64,000 nt of DNA, taken from Clostridium sp. MD294. GTDB lineage: Bacteria; Bacillota; Clostridia; Lachnospirales; Anaerotignaceae. Below, piece by piece: positions 49,263-57,998 of the stretch. Both the position numbers and the translations under genes were made by a program. Where the stretch lies: the NCBI RefSeq assembly GCF_000364165.2, contig NZ_CP097810.1:930001-994000 (forward strand). Direction: 5' to 3'. The notes under the pieces were generated by a model. The model was not told the origin of the DNA, made no database searches, and saw only the letters and a list, made by a program, of their open reading frames with translations. Every line of letters begins with the position of its first letter. Position 1 is the stretch's first letter.

Positions 49263-49284
49263 AAAGTAAATATTGTTTTACTTT
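49263..49284 (-). promoter_or_regulatory. Palindrome upstream of the ECF S component
   Basis: AAAGTAAA (49263-49270) and TTTACTTT (49277-49284) form a perfect 8-bp inverted repeat with 6-base spacing. On the minus strand it lies just downstream of a possible TTGACT / TAAAAT promoter. An operator role for a vitamin regulator is inference. No riboswitch is recognised here. Confidence 0.4.
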
Positions 49285-49355
49285 ATTTTATTTTATTTTT
49301 ATAGAAAAGTCAAATTACTATTTTTTATAATAGGTTATGCTTTTAAGGTATATGA

Positions 49356-49392
49356 AAAAAGCATTTAACTAAAAAATAGTTAAATGCTTTTT
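49356..49392 (-). terminator. Terminator of rpsF-ssb-rpsR
   Basis: AAAAAGCATTTAACTA (49356-49371) pairs with TAGTTAAATGCTTTTT (49377-49392). On the minus strand it ends in a T run, 2 bases after the rpsR stop. Confidence 0.9.
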
Positions 49393-49394
49393 GA

Positions 49395-49625
49395 TTAATC
49401 TTGAGTATAAGGCATCAATGCAACGTGTCTAGCTCTTTTAATTGCTGTTGTTAAAGCTCTTTGATGTTTTGCACAATTACCTGTAATTCTTCTAGGAAGA
49501 ATTTTTCCTCTTTCAGAAACATATCTTCTTAATTTGTTAATATCTTTGTAATCAATAGTTGTTACTTTATCTGCACAAGACGCACAAACACGTTTTTTTC
49601 TACGTCCACGTTTTTTCTGTATCAT
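49395..49625 (-). CDS. rpsR: 30S ribosomal protein S18
   Basis: A 76-residue basic protein with an N-terminal CxxC-like pair (RVCASCADK) and the S18 core [42 protein letters not shown]. It pairs with S6 on the platform. SD AAGGAGG. The zinc-like Cys pair is a common variant in Clostridia. Confidence 0.97.
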   Translation of the reverse strand: MIQKKRGRRKKRVCASCADKVTTIDYKDINKLRRYVSERGKILPRRITGNCAKHQRALTTAIKRARHVALMPYTQD

Positions 49626-49649
49626 ATGTGTATCCTCCTTTTGTTGAAA

Positions 49650-50126
49650 TTAAAAAGGTAAATCGTCATCGTCTTCAATACTTTCATCAATAGGATAAAA
49701 ACCATCTTCTACGTTTGATGTTGGCTGATATGCTGGTTTTGCAGGAGCAGGAGATGGTGCTGCTGTACCCATATTTGTATTTGCAGCTGCACGACTTTCA
49801 AATGAAGTTTTGCTTTCTGCAAAATATTGCTCCTCTATTACAACCTCAGTAGTCCAACGTTTTTGACCATTTTGGTCGTCCCAAGAACGCACTTGAAGTC
49901 TGCCAATAACACTGACCATTTGACCTTTTTTGAAATACTTTTCTGCAAACTCTGCTGCTTTTCCAAAAGAAACACAGTTGATAAAGTCTGCATCAGCTTC
50001 ACCTTGACGTTTAAATCTTTTATTTACTGCTAATGTATATCGAGCAACAGCCAGAGGTTCAGCAGCTTGTGTATACCTTACTTCTGGACTTTGTGTCAAT
50101 CTGCCCATTAAAATTACTTTGTTCAT
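49650..50126 (-). CDS. ssb: Single-stranded DNA-binding protein
   Basis: A 158-residue SSB: OB-fold MNKVILMGRLTQSPEVRYT and FINCVSFGKAAEFAEKYFKKGQ, a Pro/Ala/Ser linker (residues 115-140) and the acidic tip DDDLPF that recruits partners. It sits between rpsF and rpsR as in other Firmicutes. SD CGGAGGCG. Confidence 0.97.
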   Translation of the reverse strand: MNKVILMGRLTQSPEVRYTQAAEPLAVARYTLAVNKRFKRQGEADADFINCVSFGKAAEFAEKYFKKGQMVSVIGRLQVRSWDDQNGQKRWTTEVVIEEQYFAESKTSFESRAAANTNMGTAAPSPAPAKPAYQPTSNVEDGFYPIDESIEDDDDLPF

Positions 50127-50185
50127 AAAACGCCTCCGTTACTGAAAATCAATAAACAAGTGACTTTTTAACTTTTAAAAATATA

Positions 50186-50473
50186 TTATGCTTCTTTGCG
50201 AACGATAAGATAACGAAGAACGTTTTCCATAATACGTATACGGCTTTCGATTTCTGCTGGAGCAGTTGCTGGAGCTTCAAAAGTTGTAAAACTGAAGAAA
50301 CCTTCGTTTACTTTTTTGATTTCATAAGCAAGTTTTCTTTTGCCCCATTCGTCAACTTTTTCGATTTTAGCACCAAATCTTTCTAATAAAGCCTGTACTT
50401 TAGCAACTTCAGCTGCTTTTGCTTCTTCATCAAGTGTTGGACTTAATACTAATGCTAATTCGTATTTATTCAT
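50186..50473 (-). CDS. rpsF: 30S ribosomal protein S6
   Basis: A 95-residue S6 with the pattern MNKYELALVLSPTLDEE, KIEKVDEWGKRKLAYEIKK and RIMENVLRYLIVR. The start ATG 50473 follows SD AGGAGGTG; the longer in-frame ORF upstream is leader RNA. It is the first gene of the S6-ssb-S18 operon. Confidence 0.97.
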   Translation of the reverse strand: MNKYELALVLSPTLDEEAKAAEVAKVQALLERFGAKIEKVDEWGKRKLAYEIKKVNEGFFSFTTFEAPATAPAEIESRIRIMENVLRYLIVRKEA

Positions 50474-50520
50474 GATTACACCTCCTTCTGGACTATGACC
50501 CTTTCTGTATTCAGAAAGAA
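50474..50520 (-). promoter_or_regulatory. rpsF leader hairpin (S6:S18 autoregulation candidate)
   Basis: CTTTCTG (50501-50507) pairs with CAGAAAG (50512-50518), on the minus strand about 25-45 bases before the rpsF start and next to the SD. S6-S18 complexes are known to bind such leaders and repress. The known consensus was not checked in detail. Confidence 0.4.
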
Positions 50521-50642
50521 TAAGGATTTTTAACTTACAGTAATGTATCATATCATAATAATGCAGAAAATACAAGTGTTTTTTAATATTTTATGTTATT
50601 ATTATGAAATAGAATAACAATATAAAAAGGAGTAAAATAAAA

Positions 50643-51050
50643 ATGACAATACATCAAATTATGGAAGTGCTGCAAACAAATATAAAGCCTTATGAAGAAT
50701 ATGTTGTTGATGATAAAGTAATGGAAGCGATGAATACTATTTCTAATGCAGAGGAACTAATAAAACCTATATTAGAATTAATAGGAAATTATCCCACAGT
50801 TGATTTTGGTACACCAGGATATTTGGTACATTTTGTTGAGAAATTTTACAACAAGGGATATGAAGAGCTATTAATGCAATCTGTTATAAAAACACCAACA
50901 TCGCATAATATATGGATGTTACATAGATGTTATAATAACGTAAATGATACCAAACATGATATTTATAAAATGATAGCTATGGATTTAAAAAATTCTGATA
51001 CAACTCCTATAGAAGTGAAAAAACAAATTGATTTTTATAATTGGGATTAA
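50643..51050 (+). CDS. Hypothetical 135-residue protein
   Basis: A soluble helical protein with NAEELIKPILELIGNYPTVDFGTPGYLVHFVEKFY and TPTSHNIWMLHRCYN. The HEAT-like helical pattern and stand-alone position recall immunity proteins of contact-dependent toxin systems, but no toxin gene is nearby and I do not recognise a family with certainty. SD AAAGGAG. A bidirectional terminator follows. Confidence 0.6.
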   Translation: MTIHQIMEVLQTNIKPYEEYVVDDKVMEAMNTISNAEELIKPILELIGNYPTVDFGTPGYLVHFVEKFYNKGYEELLMQSVIKTPTSHNIWMLHRCYNNVNDTKHDIYKMIAMDLKNSDTTPIEVKKQIDFYNWD

Positions 51051-51058
51051 AATTAAAA

Positions 51059-51082
51059 CCACGTCATTATGACGTGGCTTTG
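51059..51082. terminator. Bidirectional terminator
   Basis: CCACGTCA (51059-51066) pairs with TGACGTGG (51070-51077) with a TTA loop. Flanked by A and T rich bases; separates the convergent 50643 gene and trpB2. Confidence 0.85.
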
Positions 51083-51092
51083 ACTATTTTTA

Positions 51093-52472
51093 TTATTGTA
51101 TATCTGGAATTTTTGGCAATGTAGCAAAACCTTTTTCTAATTCTTCATCTGTTGGTGCATAGTCCTGCATATTTCCAGATTTATAGTTCATATATGCTGC
51201 TAAATCATAAGCACCATTTCCTGTTAATCCAAACAATATTGTTTTTGCTTCTCCAGTTTCTTTACATTTTTTTGCTTCATCAATAGCAGCAGCAATAGCA
51301 TGAGCAGACTCTGGTGCTGGAAGTATAGACTCTGTTTTTGCAAATAATGTTGCAGCATCAAAAATGTGGTTTTGGAATAATGCTCTTGCCTCATCAATAT
51401 AACCGTCATGATATAATTTGGATATAATAGGTGACATACCATGATAACGTAAGCCACCTGCGTGTATAGAAGAAGGTATAAAACCACTTCCTAATGTGTA
51501 CATTTTTGCAAGAGGTGTTACATGACCTGTATCACAAAAATCATAGGCATATTTACCACGAGAAAGAGAAGGACAAGCTGCTGGTTCTACTGCGATAAAA
51601 TATGGATTAGCTTTTCCTGTTAATTTGTCTTTCATAAAATCAGAAATTAAACCACCTAAATTAGAGCCACCACCAGCACAGCCTATAATAATATCAGGAT
51701 ATTCGTCCACTTTTTCCATTTGTAATTTTGCTTCTGCACCAATAATAGACTGATGTAATAATACTTGATTTAATACAGAACCAAGTGCATACCTTGTATT
51801 TGGTGTAGAAACTGCTTTTTCTACTGCTTCGCTGATAGCTGTACCAAGTGAACCTGTACAATGAGGGTCTTGTGCTAATATTGCTCTGCCTGCATTTGTG
51901 GTATTGCTTGGGCTAGGGACAACATTACCACCATATGTTTCTATTACTGCTTTTCTGTATGGTTTTTGTTCTGCACTAATTTTCACCATGTAAACATCAA
52001 GAGGAATATTGTAAAAAGAGCAAGCCATAGCAAGAGCAGTACCCCATTGTCCTGCACCTGTTTCGGTAGTAATATGAGAAATTCCTTGTTGTTTGTTGTA
52101 GTAAACTTGTGCAATAGCAGAATTTAATTTGTGACTGCCAGAGGTATTACTTCCTTCATATTTGTAATAAATTTTTGCAGGGGTATCCAATGCTTTTTCT
52201 AACGTATAGGCTCTGTGAAGTGGAGAAGGTCTATACATTTTGTAATATGCCTGTACTTCTTCAGGAATATCAATATAACGTTCTGTTGAAAATTCTTGCT
52301 TACAAAGTTCTTCTGCAAAAATAGGGTAAAAGTCTTCTTTTGTAGCAGGCTTCATTGTTGCAGGATTGATAAAAGAGTCATGCTGTTCAGGCATATCTGC
52401 ACGAACATTATACCACTGCTTTGGAAGTTCGTTTTCTGTTAATAAAATTCTGTTAGGAATATTTTTTGACAT
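51093..52472 (-). CDS. trpB2: Tryptophan synthase beta-like enzyme, TrpB2 type
   Basis: The 459-residue PLP enzyme of the TrpB2 subgroup condenses indole and serine to tryptophan. The PLP lysine lies in NTSGSHKLNSA, the catalytic Glu in TETGAGQWGTALA, and the phosphate-binding loop is GCAGGGSNLGG. The longer N-terminus (residues 1-70) is characteristic of TrpB2. No trpA or other trp gene is adjacent, suggesting indole salvage. It is controlled by the T-box leader at 52522-52790. SD AGGAGAG. Confidence 0.94.
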   Translation of the reverse strand: MSKNIPNRILLTENELPKQWYNVRADMPEQHDSFINPATMKPATKEDFYPIFAEELCKQEFSTERYIDIPEEVQAYYKMYRPSPLHRAYTLEKALDTPAKIYYKYEGSNTSGSHKLNSAIAQVYYNKQQGISHITTETGAGQWGTALAMACSFYNIPLDVYMVKISAEQKPYRKAVIETYGGNVVPSPSNTTNAGRAILAQDPHCTGSLGTAISEAVEKAVSTPNTRYALGSVLNQVLLHQSIIGAEAKLQMEKVDEYPDIIIGCAGGGSNLGGLISDFMKDKLTGKANPYFIAVEPAACPSLSRGKYAYDFCDTGHVTPLAKMYTLGSGFIPSSIHAGGLRYHGMSPIISKLYHDGYIDEARALFQNHIFDAATLFAKTESILPAPESAHAIAAAIDEAKKCKETGEAKTILFGLTGNGAYDLAAYMNYKSGNMQDYAPTDEELEKGFATLPKIPDIQ

Positions 52473-52521
52473 ATTAATCTCTCCTATTCTAATATAAAAT
52501 GTTGTATATAAAAATAAAAAA

Positions 52522-52790
52522 GCCCTTTGTATATTTTTATAATATACAAAGGGCGTAATATCTATTTATTACGTGGTGCCACCTTAATTGGTTATCAAAA
52601 ATAACCCACTCATACCGTACAAAAAATACAGCGTTCTCTATAACGGGAGAACCCGAGTTGCATACTATTCTAAAAAGAATTTCAGCTTCTGCTCACAAGC
52701 CCATTCCAACAATAAAACTGTGTTGGTTTTCATCAACCACCAACTTTCTGAAAACAATTATTATTGTGTACTTACTCTTGGTCAACGTTT
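52522..52790 (-). ncRNA. Tryptophan T-box riboswitch
   Basis: On the minus strand the leader contains the T-box core AAGGTGGCACCACG (plus-strand 52572-52585). The terminator stem GCCCTTTGTATAT/ATATACAAAGGGC (52522-52534 and 52542-52554) is followed by a T run. The specifier loop GAATGGGC (52699-52706) shows TGG (Trp) at 52701-52703, in agreement with trpB2. The stem-I region extends to about 52790. Uncharged tRNA-Trp would allow read-through. Confidence 0.92.
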
Positions 52791-53241
52791 TAATTTATGC
52801 TGTTGGTATTTATTTTAATCATTTTTTTGTATTTGTCAATATTAAAAAAAATTTTTTTGAAATATATTTTAAATATGGCAACATTTTGAAGAAATAATTC
52901 GTTTTATAATATAAAAAAGAATTGTGTTGTATATGGAAAAATATATTGTGGCATTGCTAGTGACAATTATAGCTTTTGTACAGTTTACTAATTTACATCT
53001 ATAGTAAATATAGTAAAGAAAACAGATGTACCAAATAAAAACAATTAGTACAATTTAAAAAAATACTATTACTACTATATTGATAATACAATCAAGATAA
53101 ATGTATATAGAAAGTGAATAATGTTTGAAAAATAGAATAAGTAATAAATATGTTAAGAAATATTTAATAAAATCGAAATGAAACAGTGCTTTTTCTTTTT
53201 TCTGTTTTATAGTATGATAAAAAAGCAGGAGGCGTGTATGT
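52791..53241. other. AT-rich intergenic stretch with a possible hydrophobic peptide
   Basis: A 23-codon frame at 52933-53004 (+) would encode a hydrophobic peptide beginning MEKYIVALLVTIIAFVQF. It lacks a good SD; a TATAAT lies 23 bases upstream at 52905-52910. No other gene or RNA is recognised. The SD AGGAGG of the amidase gene is at 53227-53232. Confidence 0.3.
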
Positions 53242-54048
53242 GTGGAAGAAATAGAAAGCAGAGCAGAATTTAGAAAAAAGAGGAGAATGAAGAGGAAAAG
53301 AAGAAGAAAAATAATAAAAACAATAGTATTGTTAGCTTTAATTATTTTAATGATAATAATCGTTTGTTTTTTATTTTATAGAAAAAAAGAACCAAAACCA
53401 TATACAATAGGATTAGATGCAGGGCATGGAGGAGCAGATGTAGGTGCAATAGGATACATAGAAGAAGTAGAATTGACAGAAAGAACATCAGATTTATTAG
53501 AGGAATTATTGAAAAAAGATGGACGTTTTGAAGTGGTGCGTTCTCGTAAAAATGGAGAAGATATGCCAATTACAAAAAGAAAGGAAATATTGTTAAAACA
53601 AAAACCTGATTTAATACTTTCTATACATGGCAATTCTGACCCTACAGCAACAGCAAGAGGATTTGAGTGCTATCCTTCTCCGCCAGGTAGAGATAACCAT
53701 GAAATTAGTTATTATTTTGCTATATGTATTGTAGAGCAAATAGCAGAAGCAGGCAATCATTTGAGAGGAGAAAATGGCGTTAGATATGCTTATTATGTAA
53801 CAGACCAAAATGGAAATACACAAAAAGCAATAAAAGAAGCATCTGATACTATGATATATGCTCAGCAATCTTTTGGTATGGTAGAAAATGTAAATTGTGC
53901 TGCTGTATTAGTAGAACAGTGTTTTATAACAAATCAAGAAGACACACAAGCATTTGGAAGCGAAAAAGGTTGTGAAATTTCAGCAAAAGCATATTATAAA
54001 GCAATTTGTAAATATTTAAATATAGAACCGAAATCAGATAATACATAA
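53242..54048 (+). CDS. N-acetylmuramoyl-L-alanine amidase (Amidase_3)
   Basis: The 268-residue protein has a basic N-terminus, a membrane anchor (residues 27-47) and an extracytoplasmic zinc amidase domain: GLDAGHGGADVGAIG (zinc His and first motif), VELTERTSDLL, SIHGNSDP (zinc His) and AVLVEQCFITNQED (catalytic Glu). It cleaves cell-wall stem peptides and may act in spore or cell separation. The start is GTG 53242, nine bases after AGGAGG. The ATG at 53238 is in another frame and stops after 11 codons. Confidence 0.9.
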   Translation: MEEIESRAEFRKKRRMKRKRRRKIIKTIVLLALIILMIIIVCFLFYRKKEPKPYTIGLDAGHGGADVGAIGYIEEVELTERTSDLLEELLKKDGRFEVVRSRKNGEDMPITKRKEILLKQKPDLILSIHGNSDPTATARGFECYPSPPGRDNHEISYYFAICIVEQIAEAGNHLRGENGVRYAYYVTDQNGNTQKAIKEASDTMIYAQQSFGMVENVNCAAVLVEQCFITNQEDTQAFGSEKGCEISAKAYYKAICKYLNIEPKSDNT

Positions 54049-54169
54049 TGTGTCCGTGTATTAAAGACATATGTATTGTAAAAAATAACAATAAAATGAA
54101 TATATTTTATAAAAAACATTGCAAAATCACGAAAAATACTTCTGTTTTGTAGAAAGAACAGCAGAATGG

Positions 54170-54197
54170 TTGACGTGTTGATTTCATATGTTATAAT
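54170..54197 (+). promoter_or_regulatory. serC operon promoter
   Basis: TTGACG (54170-54175) and TATAAT (54192-54197), 16-base spacing. Transcription would start near 54204, making a leader of about 130 bases. Confidence 0.75.
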
Positions 54198-54200
54198 TTT

Positions 54201-54292
54201 TTAATAAAGAAGAGAGCAATTCTTTTTGACTTTATTAAAAAGGTATAAAAATATAGTGCCTTCTTTTTGTAAAAGGAGGCATTTTTTTGATT
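54201..54292 (+). ncRNA. Structured leader with terminator upstream of serC
   Basis: A 9-bp stem TTAATAAAG (54201-54209) / CTTTATTAA (54230-54238) is followed by a terminator hairpin TGCCTTCTTTT (54257-54267) / AAAAGGAGGCA (54271-54281), which ends in seven T residues. Terminator between promoter and gene suggests transcription attenuation. I recognise no known riboswitch class, no T-box core and no leader peptide. Confidence 0.55.
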
Positions 54293-54333
54293 TATGTTAT
54301 ATATCATTTTGAAATCATAGGGAGGCTTACAAA

Positions 54334-55416
54334 ATGAATAGAGTTTATAATTTTTCTGCAGGGCCATCTGTGCTTCCTTTGGAAGTATTAGAAAAGGCAC
54401 AAAAAGAATTTGTTTGCTATGGTAATAGTGGTATGTCTGTTATGGAAATGAGCCATCGTTCCAAAGACTTTGAACAAATATTGTATCATGCAGAAGATAC
54501 ATTGAGGGAATTAATGAAAATACCAAACAATTATAAAGTGTTGTTTTTACAAGGAGGAGGCTCTACACAATTTGCAATGATACCTATGAACTTGATGAAT
54601 AGAAATCATAAAGCAGATTATGTAAAAACAGGACAATGGGCGACAAAAGCAGCAGAAGAGGCTAAAAAATATGGTAAAGTAAATATTGTGGCATCTTCTG
54701 AAAATACTACATTTGATAGAATACCAGATTTAGATAAAAATAAATTTGATGCAGATGCAGATTATTTTTACATTACATTAAATAATACAATTTATGGTAC
54801 AAGATATACTGTATTGCCTGATACAGGAAATGTTCCTTTAGTAGGAGATATGTCTTCTAGTATATTGTCAGAAGAAATTGATATTACAAAATTTGGATTA
54901 CTTTATGCTGGCGCACAAAAAAATTTAGGGCCAGCAGGTGTAACAGTAGTAATTGTAAGAGAAGATTTATTAGGAAATGCTATGGAATTTACACCAACAA
55001 TGCTATGTTATGACGTTCATGTAAAAAATAATTCTTTGTATAATACGCCTCCTACCTATGGCATCTATTTTATAGGACTTGTATTTGACTGGGTAAAACA
55101 GCAGGGAGGAGTAAAACAGTTACAAAAAATAAATGAACAAAAAGCTTCTATACTTTATAACTTTTTAGATGCTTCTGAACTGTTTAAAGGAACTGTTGTA
55201 AAAAAAGACCGTTCTTTGATGAATGTACCCTTTGTATTACCAACAGAAGAATTAAATAAAAAATTTATTTTAGAAGCACAAAGTAAAGGATTTGTAAATT
55301 TGAAGGGACATAGAACAGTGGGAGGTATGAGAGCAAGTATTTATAATGCTATGCCTATAGAAGGAGTAAAGTCACTTGTAGCTTTTATGGAACAGTTTGA
55401 AAAAGAAAATAAATAA
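54334..55416 (+). CDS. serC: Phosphoserine aminotransferase
   Basis: The 360-residue PLP enzyme makes 3-phosphoserine in the serine pathway. N-terminal YNFSAGPSVLPLEVLEK, GGGSTQFAMIP, the PLP lysine in YAGAQKNLGPAG and C-terminal VGGMRASIYNAM are all present. SD GGGAGG. First gene of serC-serA-DUF1015. Confidence 0.97.
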   Translation: MNRVYNFSAGPSVLPLEVLEKAQKEFVCYGNSGMSVMEMSHRSKDFEQILYHAEDTLRELMKIPNNYKVLFLQGGGSTQFAMIPMNLMNRNHKADYVKTGQWATKAAEEAKKYGKVNIVASSENTTFDRIPDLDKNKFDADADYFYITLNNTIYGTRYTVLPDTGNVPLVGDMSSSILSEEIDITKFGLLYAGAQKNLGPAGVTVVIVREDLLGNAMEFTPTMLCYDVHVKNNSLYNTPPTYGIYFIGLVFDWVKQQGGVKQLQKINEQKASILYNFLDASELFKGTVVKKDRSLMNVPFVLPTEELNKKFILEAQSKGFVNLKGHRTVGGMRASIYNAMPIEGVKSLVAFMEQFEKENK

Positions 55417-55430
55417 GGAGAAATAAAATC

Positions 55431-56600
55431 ATGTATAATATTAGAACATTAAATCAAATTTCTCATATTGGATTAAAAAAGTTGCCTATGTCAGAATTTA
55501 ATATTTCTGATACAGAAGAAAATCCAGATGGCATTATAGTAAGAAGTTTTGATATGCATAATATGGATTTACACAAAAATTTATTAGCGGTAGCGAGAGC
55601 GGGTGCAGGAACAAATAATATTCCTATTGAGAAATGTACACAAAGAGGTATTCCTGTATTTTATACACCTGGTGCAAATGCAAATGCTGTAAAAGAATTG
55701 GTATTGACAGGACTTTTGATTTCTTCTAGAAAAGTATTAGAAGGAGTAAGCTGGACACAAACATTAATCGATAGTGACAATGTGGAGAAAGATGCAGAAG
55801 CAGGTAAAAAACAGTTTATAGGCCCAGAAATATCAGGCAAAAGATTAGGCGTTATTGGTTTAGGTGCTATAGGAGTTCTTGTAGCAAATGCAGCTTTAGA
55901 TTTGGGTATGGAAGTGATAGGTTATGACCCTTATTTATCTATTGAATCTGCATGGCATTTATCTTCTAGTGTAAAACACGCTTCTACATTAGAGGAAGTA
56001 GTAAGCCAAAGTGATTATATTACATTACATATTCCTTTAAATGATAAAACAAAGCACACTTTTAATAAAGACCTTTTTGCAGCAACAAAAAGGGGAGCAC
56101 GCCTTATGAATTTTGCAAGAGGGGAATTAGTGGATATTGAAGCATTAAAGTGTGCTATTAAAGAGGGCATTATATCAAAATATATTGTAGATTTTCCAAG
56201 TAAAGAAGTATTAGGTATTGATAAAGTAATGGTAACACCACATTTAGGAGCATCTACACCAGAGTCAGAAGAAAATTGTGCTATGATGGCAGCAGTAGCA
56301 ATTAGAGAATATTTAAAATATGGTAATATTAAATATTCTGTAAATTTCCCTAATTGCTATATTGATTATTCTGGAAAACCAAGAATTACTATTTCACATA
56401 GAAATATAGTTAATATGATTGGTCAATTAGGTGCAGTATTTACAAAATATAGTGTGAATATTGATAATATGATAAATAAAAGCAAGGGAAATTTAGCATA
56501 TAATATTATTGTATGTGATAGTTTAAATGGAAAAGAAAAGGAATTGATAGAAGACTTATATAAAATTGAAAGTGTAATCAAAGTAAGGGTATTGTATTAA
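55431..56600 (+). CDS. serA: D-3-phosphoglycerate dehydrogenase
   Basis: The 389-residue enzyme oxidises 3-phosphoglycerate, first step of serine synthesis. NAD loop GLGAIGVLVANAALDLGM, catalytic Arg in NFARGELVD, Glu in the segment after it, His in PHLGASTPES. A C-terminal ACT domain (residues about 315-389) gives possible serine feedback. SD AAGGAG, 14 bases after serC. Confidence 0.95.
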   Translation: MYNIRTLNQISHIGLKKLPMSEFNISDTEENPDGIIVRSFDMHNMDLHKNLLAVARAGAGTNNIPIEKCTQRGIPVFYTPGANANAVKELVLTGLLISSRKVLEGVSWTQTLIDSDNVEKDAEAGKKQFIGPEISGKRLGVIGLGAIGVLVANAALDLGMEVIGYDPYLSIESAWHLSSSVKHASTLEEVVSQSDYITLHIPLNDKTKHTFNKDLFAATKRGARLMNFARGELVDIEALKCAIKEGIISKYIVDFPSKEVLGIDKVMVTPHLGASTPESEENCAMMAAVAIREYLKYGNIKYSVNFPNCYIDYSGKPRITISHRNIVNMIGQLGAVFTKYSVNIDNMINKSKGNLAYNIIVCDSLNGKEKELIEDLYKIESVIKVRVLY

Positions 56601-56613
56601 AGGAGGGATTTTT

Positions 56614-57864
56614 TTGGCAATCATAAGACCTTTTCGAGCAATTCGTCCAGTGCCTGAAAAAGCAGAAAAAGTAGCAGCACTGCCTTATGATGTTATGAAT
56701 AGTGAAGAAGCAAGACAAATGGTAAAAGGAAATCCATATTCTTTTATTCATGTAGACAAAGCAGAAGTCGATTTAGATAGTTCTATTGATATATATGATA
56801 AAAGAGTTTATCAAAAAGCAAAACAAAATATGGATAATATGATAAAAGAAGGTATTATGCTGCAAGATGAAAAACCTTTATTTTATATTTATTGTTTGAC
56901 AATGAATGGAAAAAGTCAAACAGGACTTGTTGTGTGTACTTCTATTGATGAGTATTTAAATAATACTATTAAAAAACATGAACTTACTAGAGCAGATAAA
57001 GAAGCAGATAGAATATGTCATGTAGATACATTAAATGCAAATACAGGTCCTATTTTTTTAGCATATCATAAAAATGATGCTGTAAAAGCGATATTGTGTT
57101 CTGTTATGAAGAAAGAAAAAGCAGTATATAATTTTATTTCAGAAGATGGTATTGGTCATAAAGTTTGGTTAATTTCTGATGAAAGAGATATTTTAAAATT
57201 AATAGAATTGTTTGAAAAAATACCAAATCTTTATATTGCAGATGGACATCATAGAAATGCTTCAGCAGTAAAAGTAGGGTTAAAAAGAAGAGAAAATAAA
57301 ACTGATTATACAGGAGAAGAAGAATTTAACTATTATCTTTCTGTATTATTTTCTGATGATGAGTTGTATATTATGGATTATAATAGAGTAGTAAAAGACC
57401 TGAATGGTTTGACAGAACAACAATTTTTAGAAAAAGTAAGTGAAAAATTTGAAATAGAAGTGTATGACGGAAAAGATTGTTGTAAACCAGAAAAATGTCA
57501 TCAATTTGGTATGTATCTCAATCACAAGTGGTATTTGATTACAGCAAAAAAAGAAATCATACGAAAAGATATTGTTGCAGCATTAGATGTTTCTATATTA
57601 CAAAATGAAATATTAGAACCTATACTTGCTATAGGTGACCCTAGAACAGATAAAAGAATTGATTTTATAGGGGGAATAAGAGGATTAGAGGCATTACAGC
57701 AAAAAGTAGACAGTAAAGATATGAAAATAGCGTTTTCTATGTATCCAACATCTATGCAGGAATTGATGAATGTAGCAGATGAAAATAGAACAATGCCACC
57801 AAAATCTACATGGTTTGAGCCCAAATTAAGAAGCGGTCTTTTTATACATGATTTAGAAAAATAA
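56614..57864 (+). CDS. DUF1015 family protein
   Basis: The 416-residue protein matches DUF1015 (PF06245, COG4198): N-terminal IRPFRAIRPVPEKAEKVAALPYDVM, ADGHHRNASA in the middle and FSMYPTSMQELMNVAD at the end. The family is unknown biochemically but is regularly found with serC/serA in Clostridia, as here, so a role linked to serine or 3-phosphoserine is likely. The start is TTG 56614 with SD AGGAGGG, 13 bases after serA. Confidence 0.88.
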   Translation: MAIIRPFRAIRPVPEKAEKVAALPYDVMNSEEARQMVKGNPYSFIHVDKAEVDLDSSIDIYDKRVYQKAKQNMDNMIKEGIMLQDEKPLFYIYCLTMNGKSQTGLVVCTSIDEYLNNTIKKHELTRADKEADRICHVDTLNANTGPIFLAYHKNDAVKAILCSVMKKEKAVYNFISEDGIGHKVWLISDERDILKLIELFEKIPNLYIADGHHRNASAVKVGLKRRENKTDYTGEEEFNYYLSVLFSDDELYIMDYNRVVKDLNGLTEQQFLEKVSEKFEIEVYDGKDCCKPEKCHQFGMYLNHKWYLITAKKEIIRKDIVAALDVSILQNEILEPILAIGDPRTDKRIDFIGGIRGLEALQQKVDSKDMKIAFSMYPTSMQELMNVADENRTMPPKSTWFEPKLRSGLFIHDLEK

Positions 57865-57998
57865 TGTTTATTTGGTTATTATTTCTAGTATTAAAAAAAT
57901 AATTTTTGTTATACTATGTATTACAGTAGTGAATATTTTGTCGTTTTATAAAAAGCAGTGCGACAAAAAATTATGCTATTGTAAAGGAGTGGTATCCA

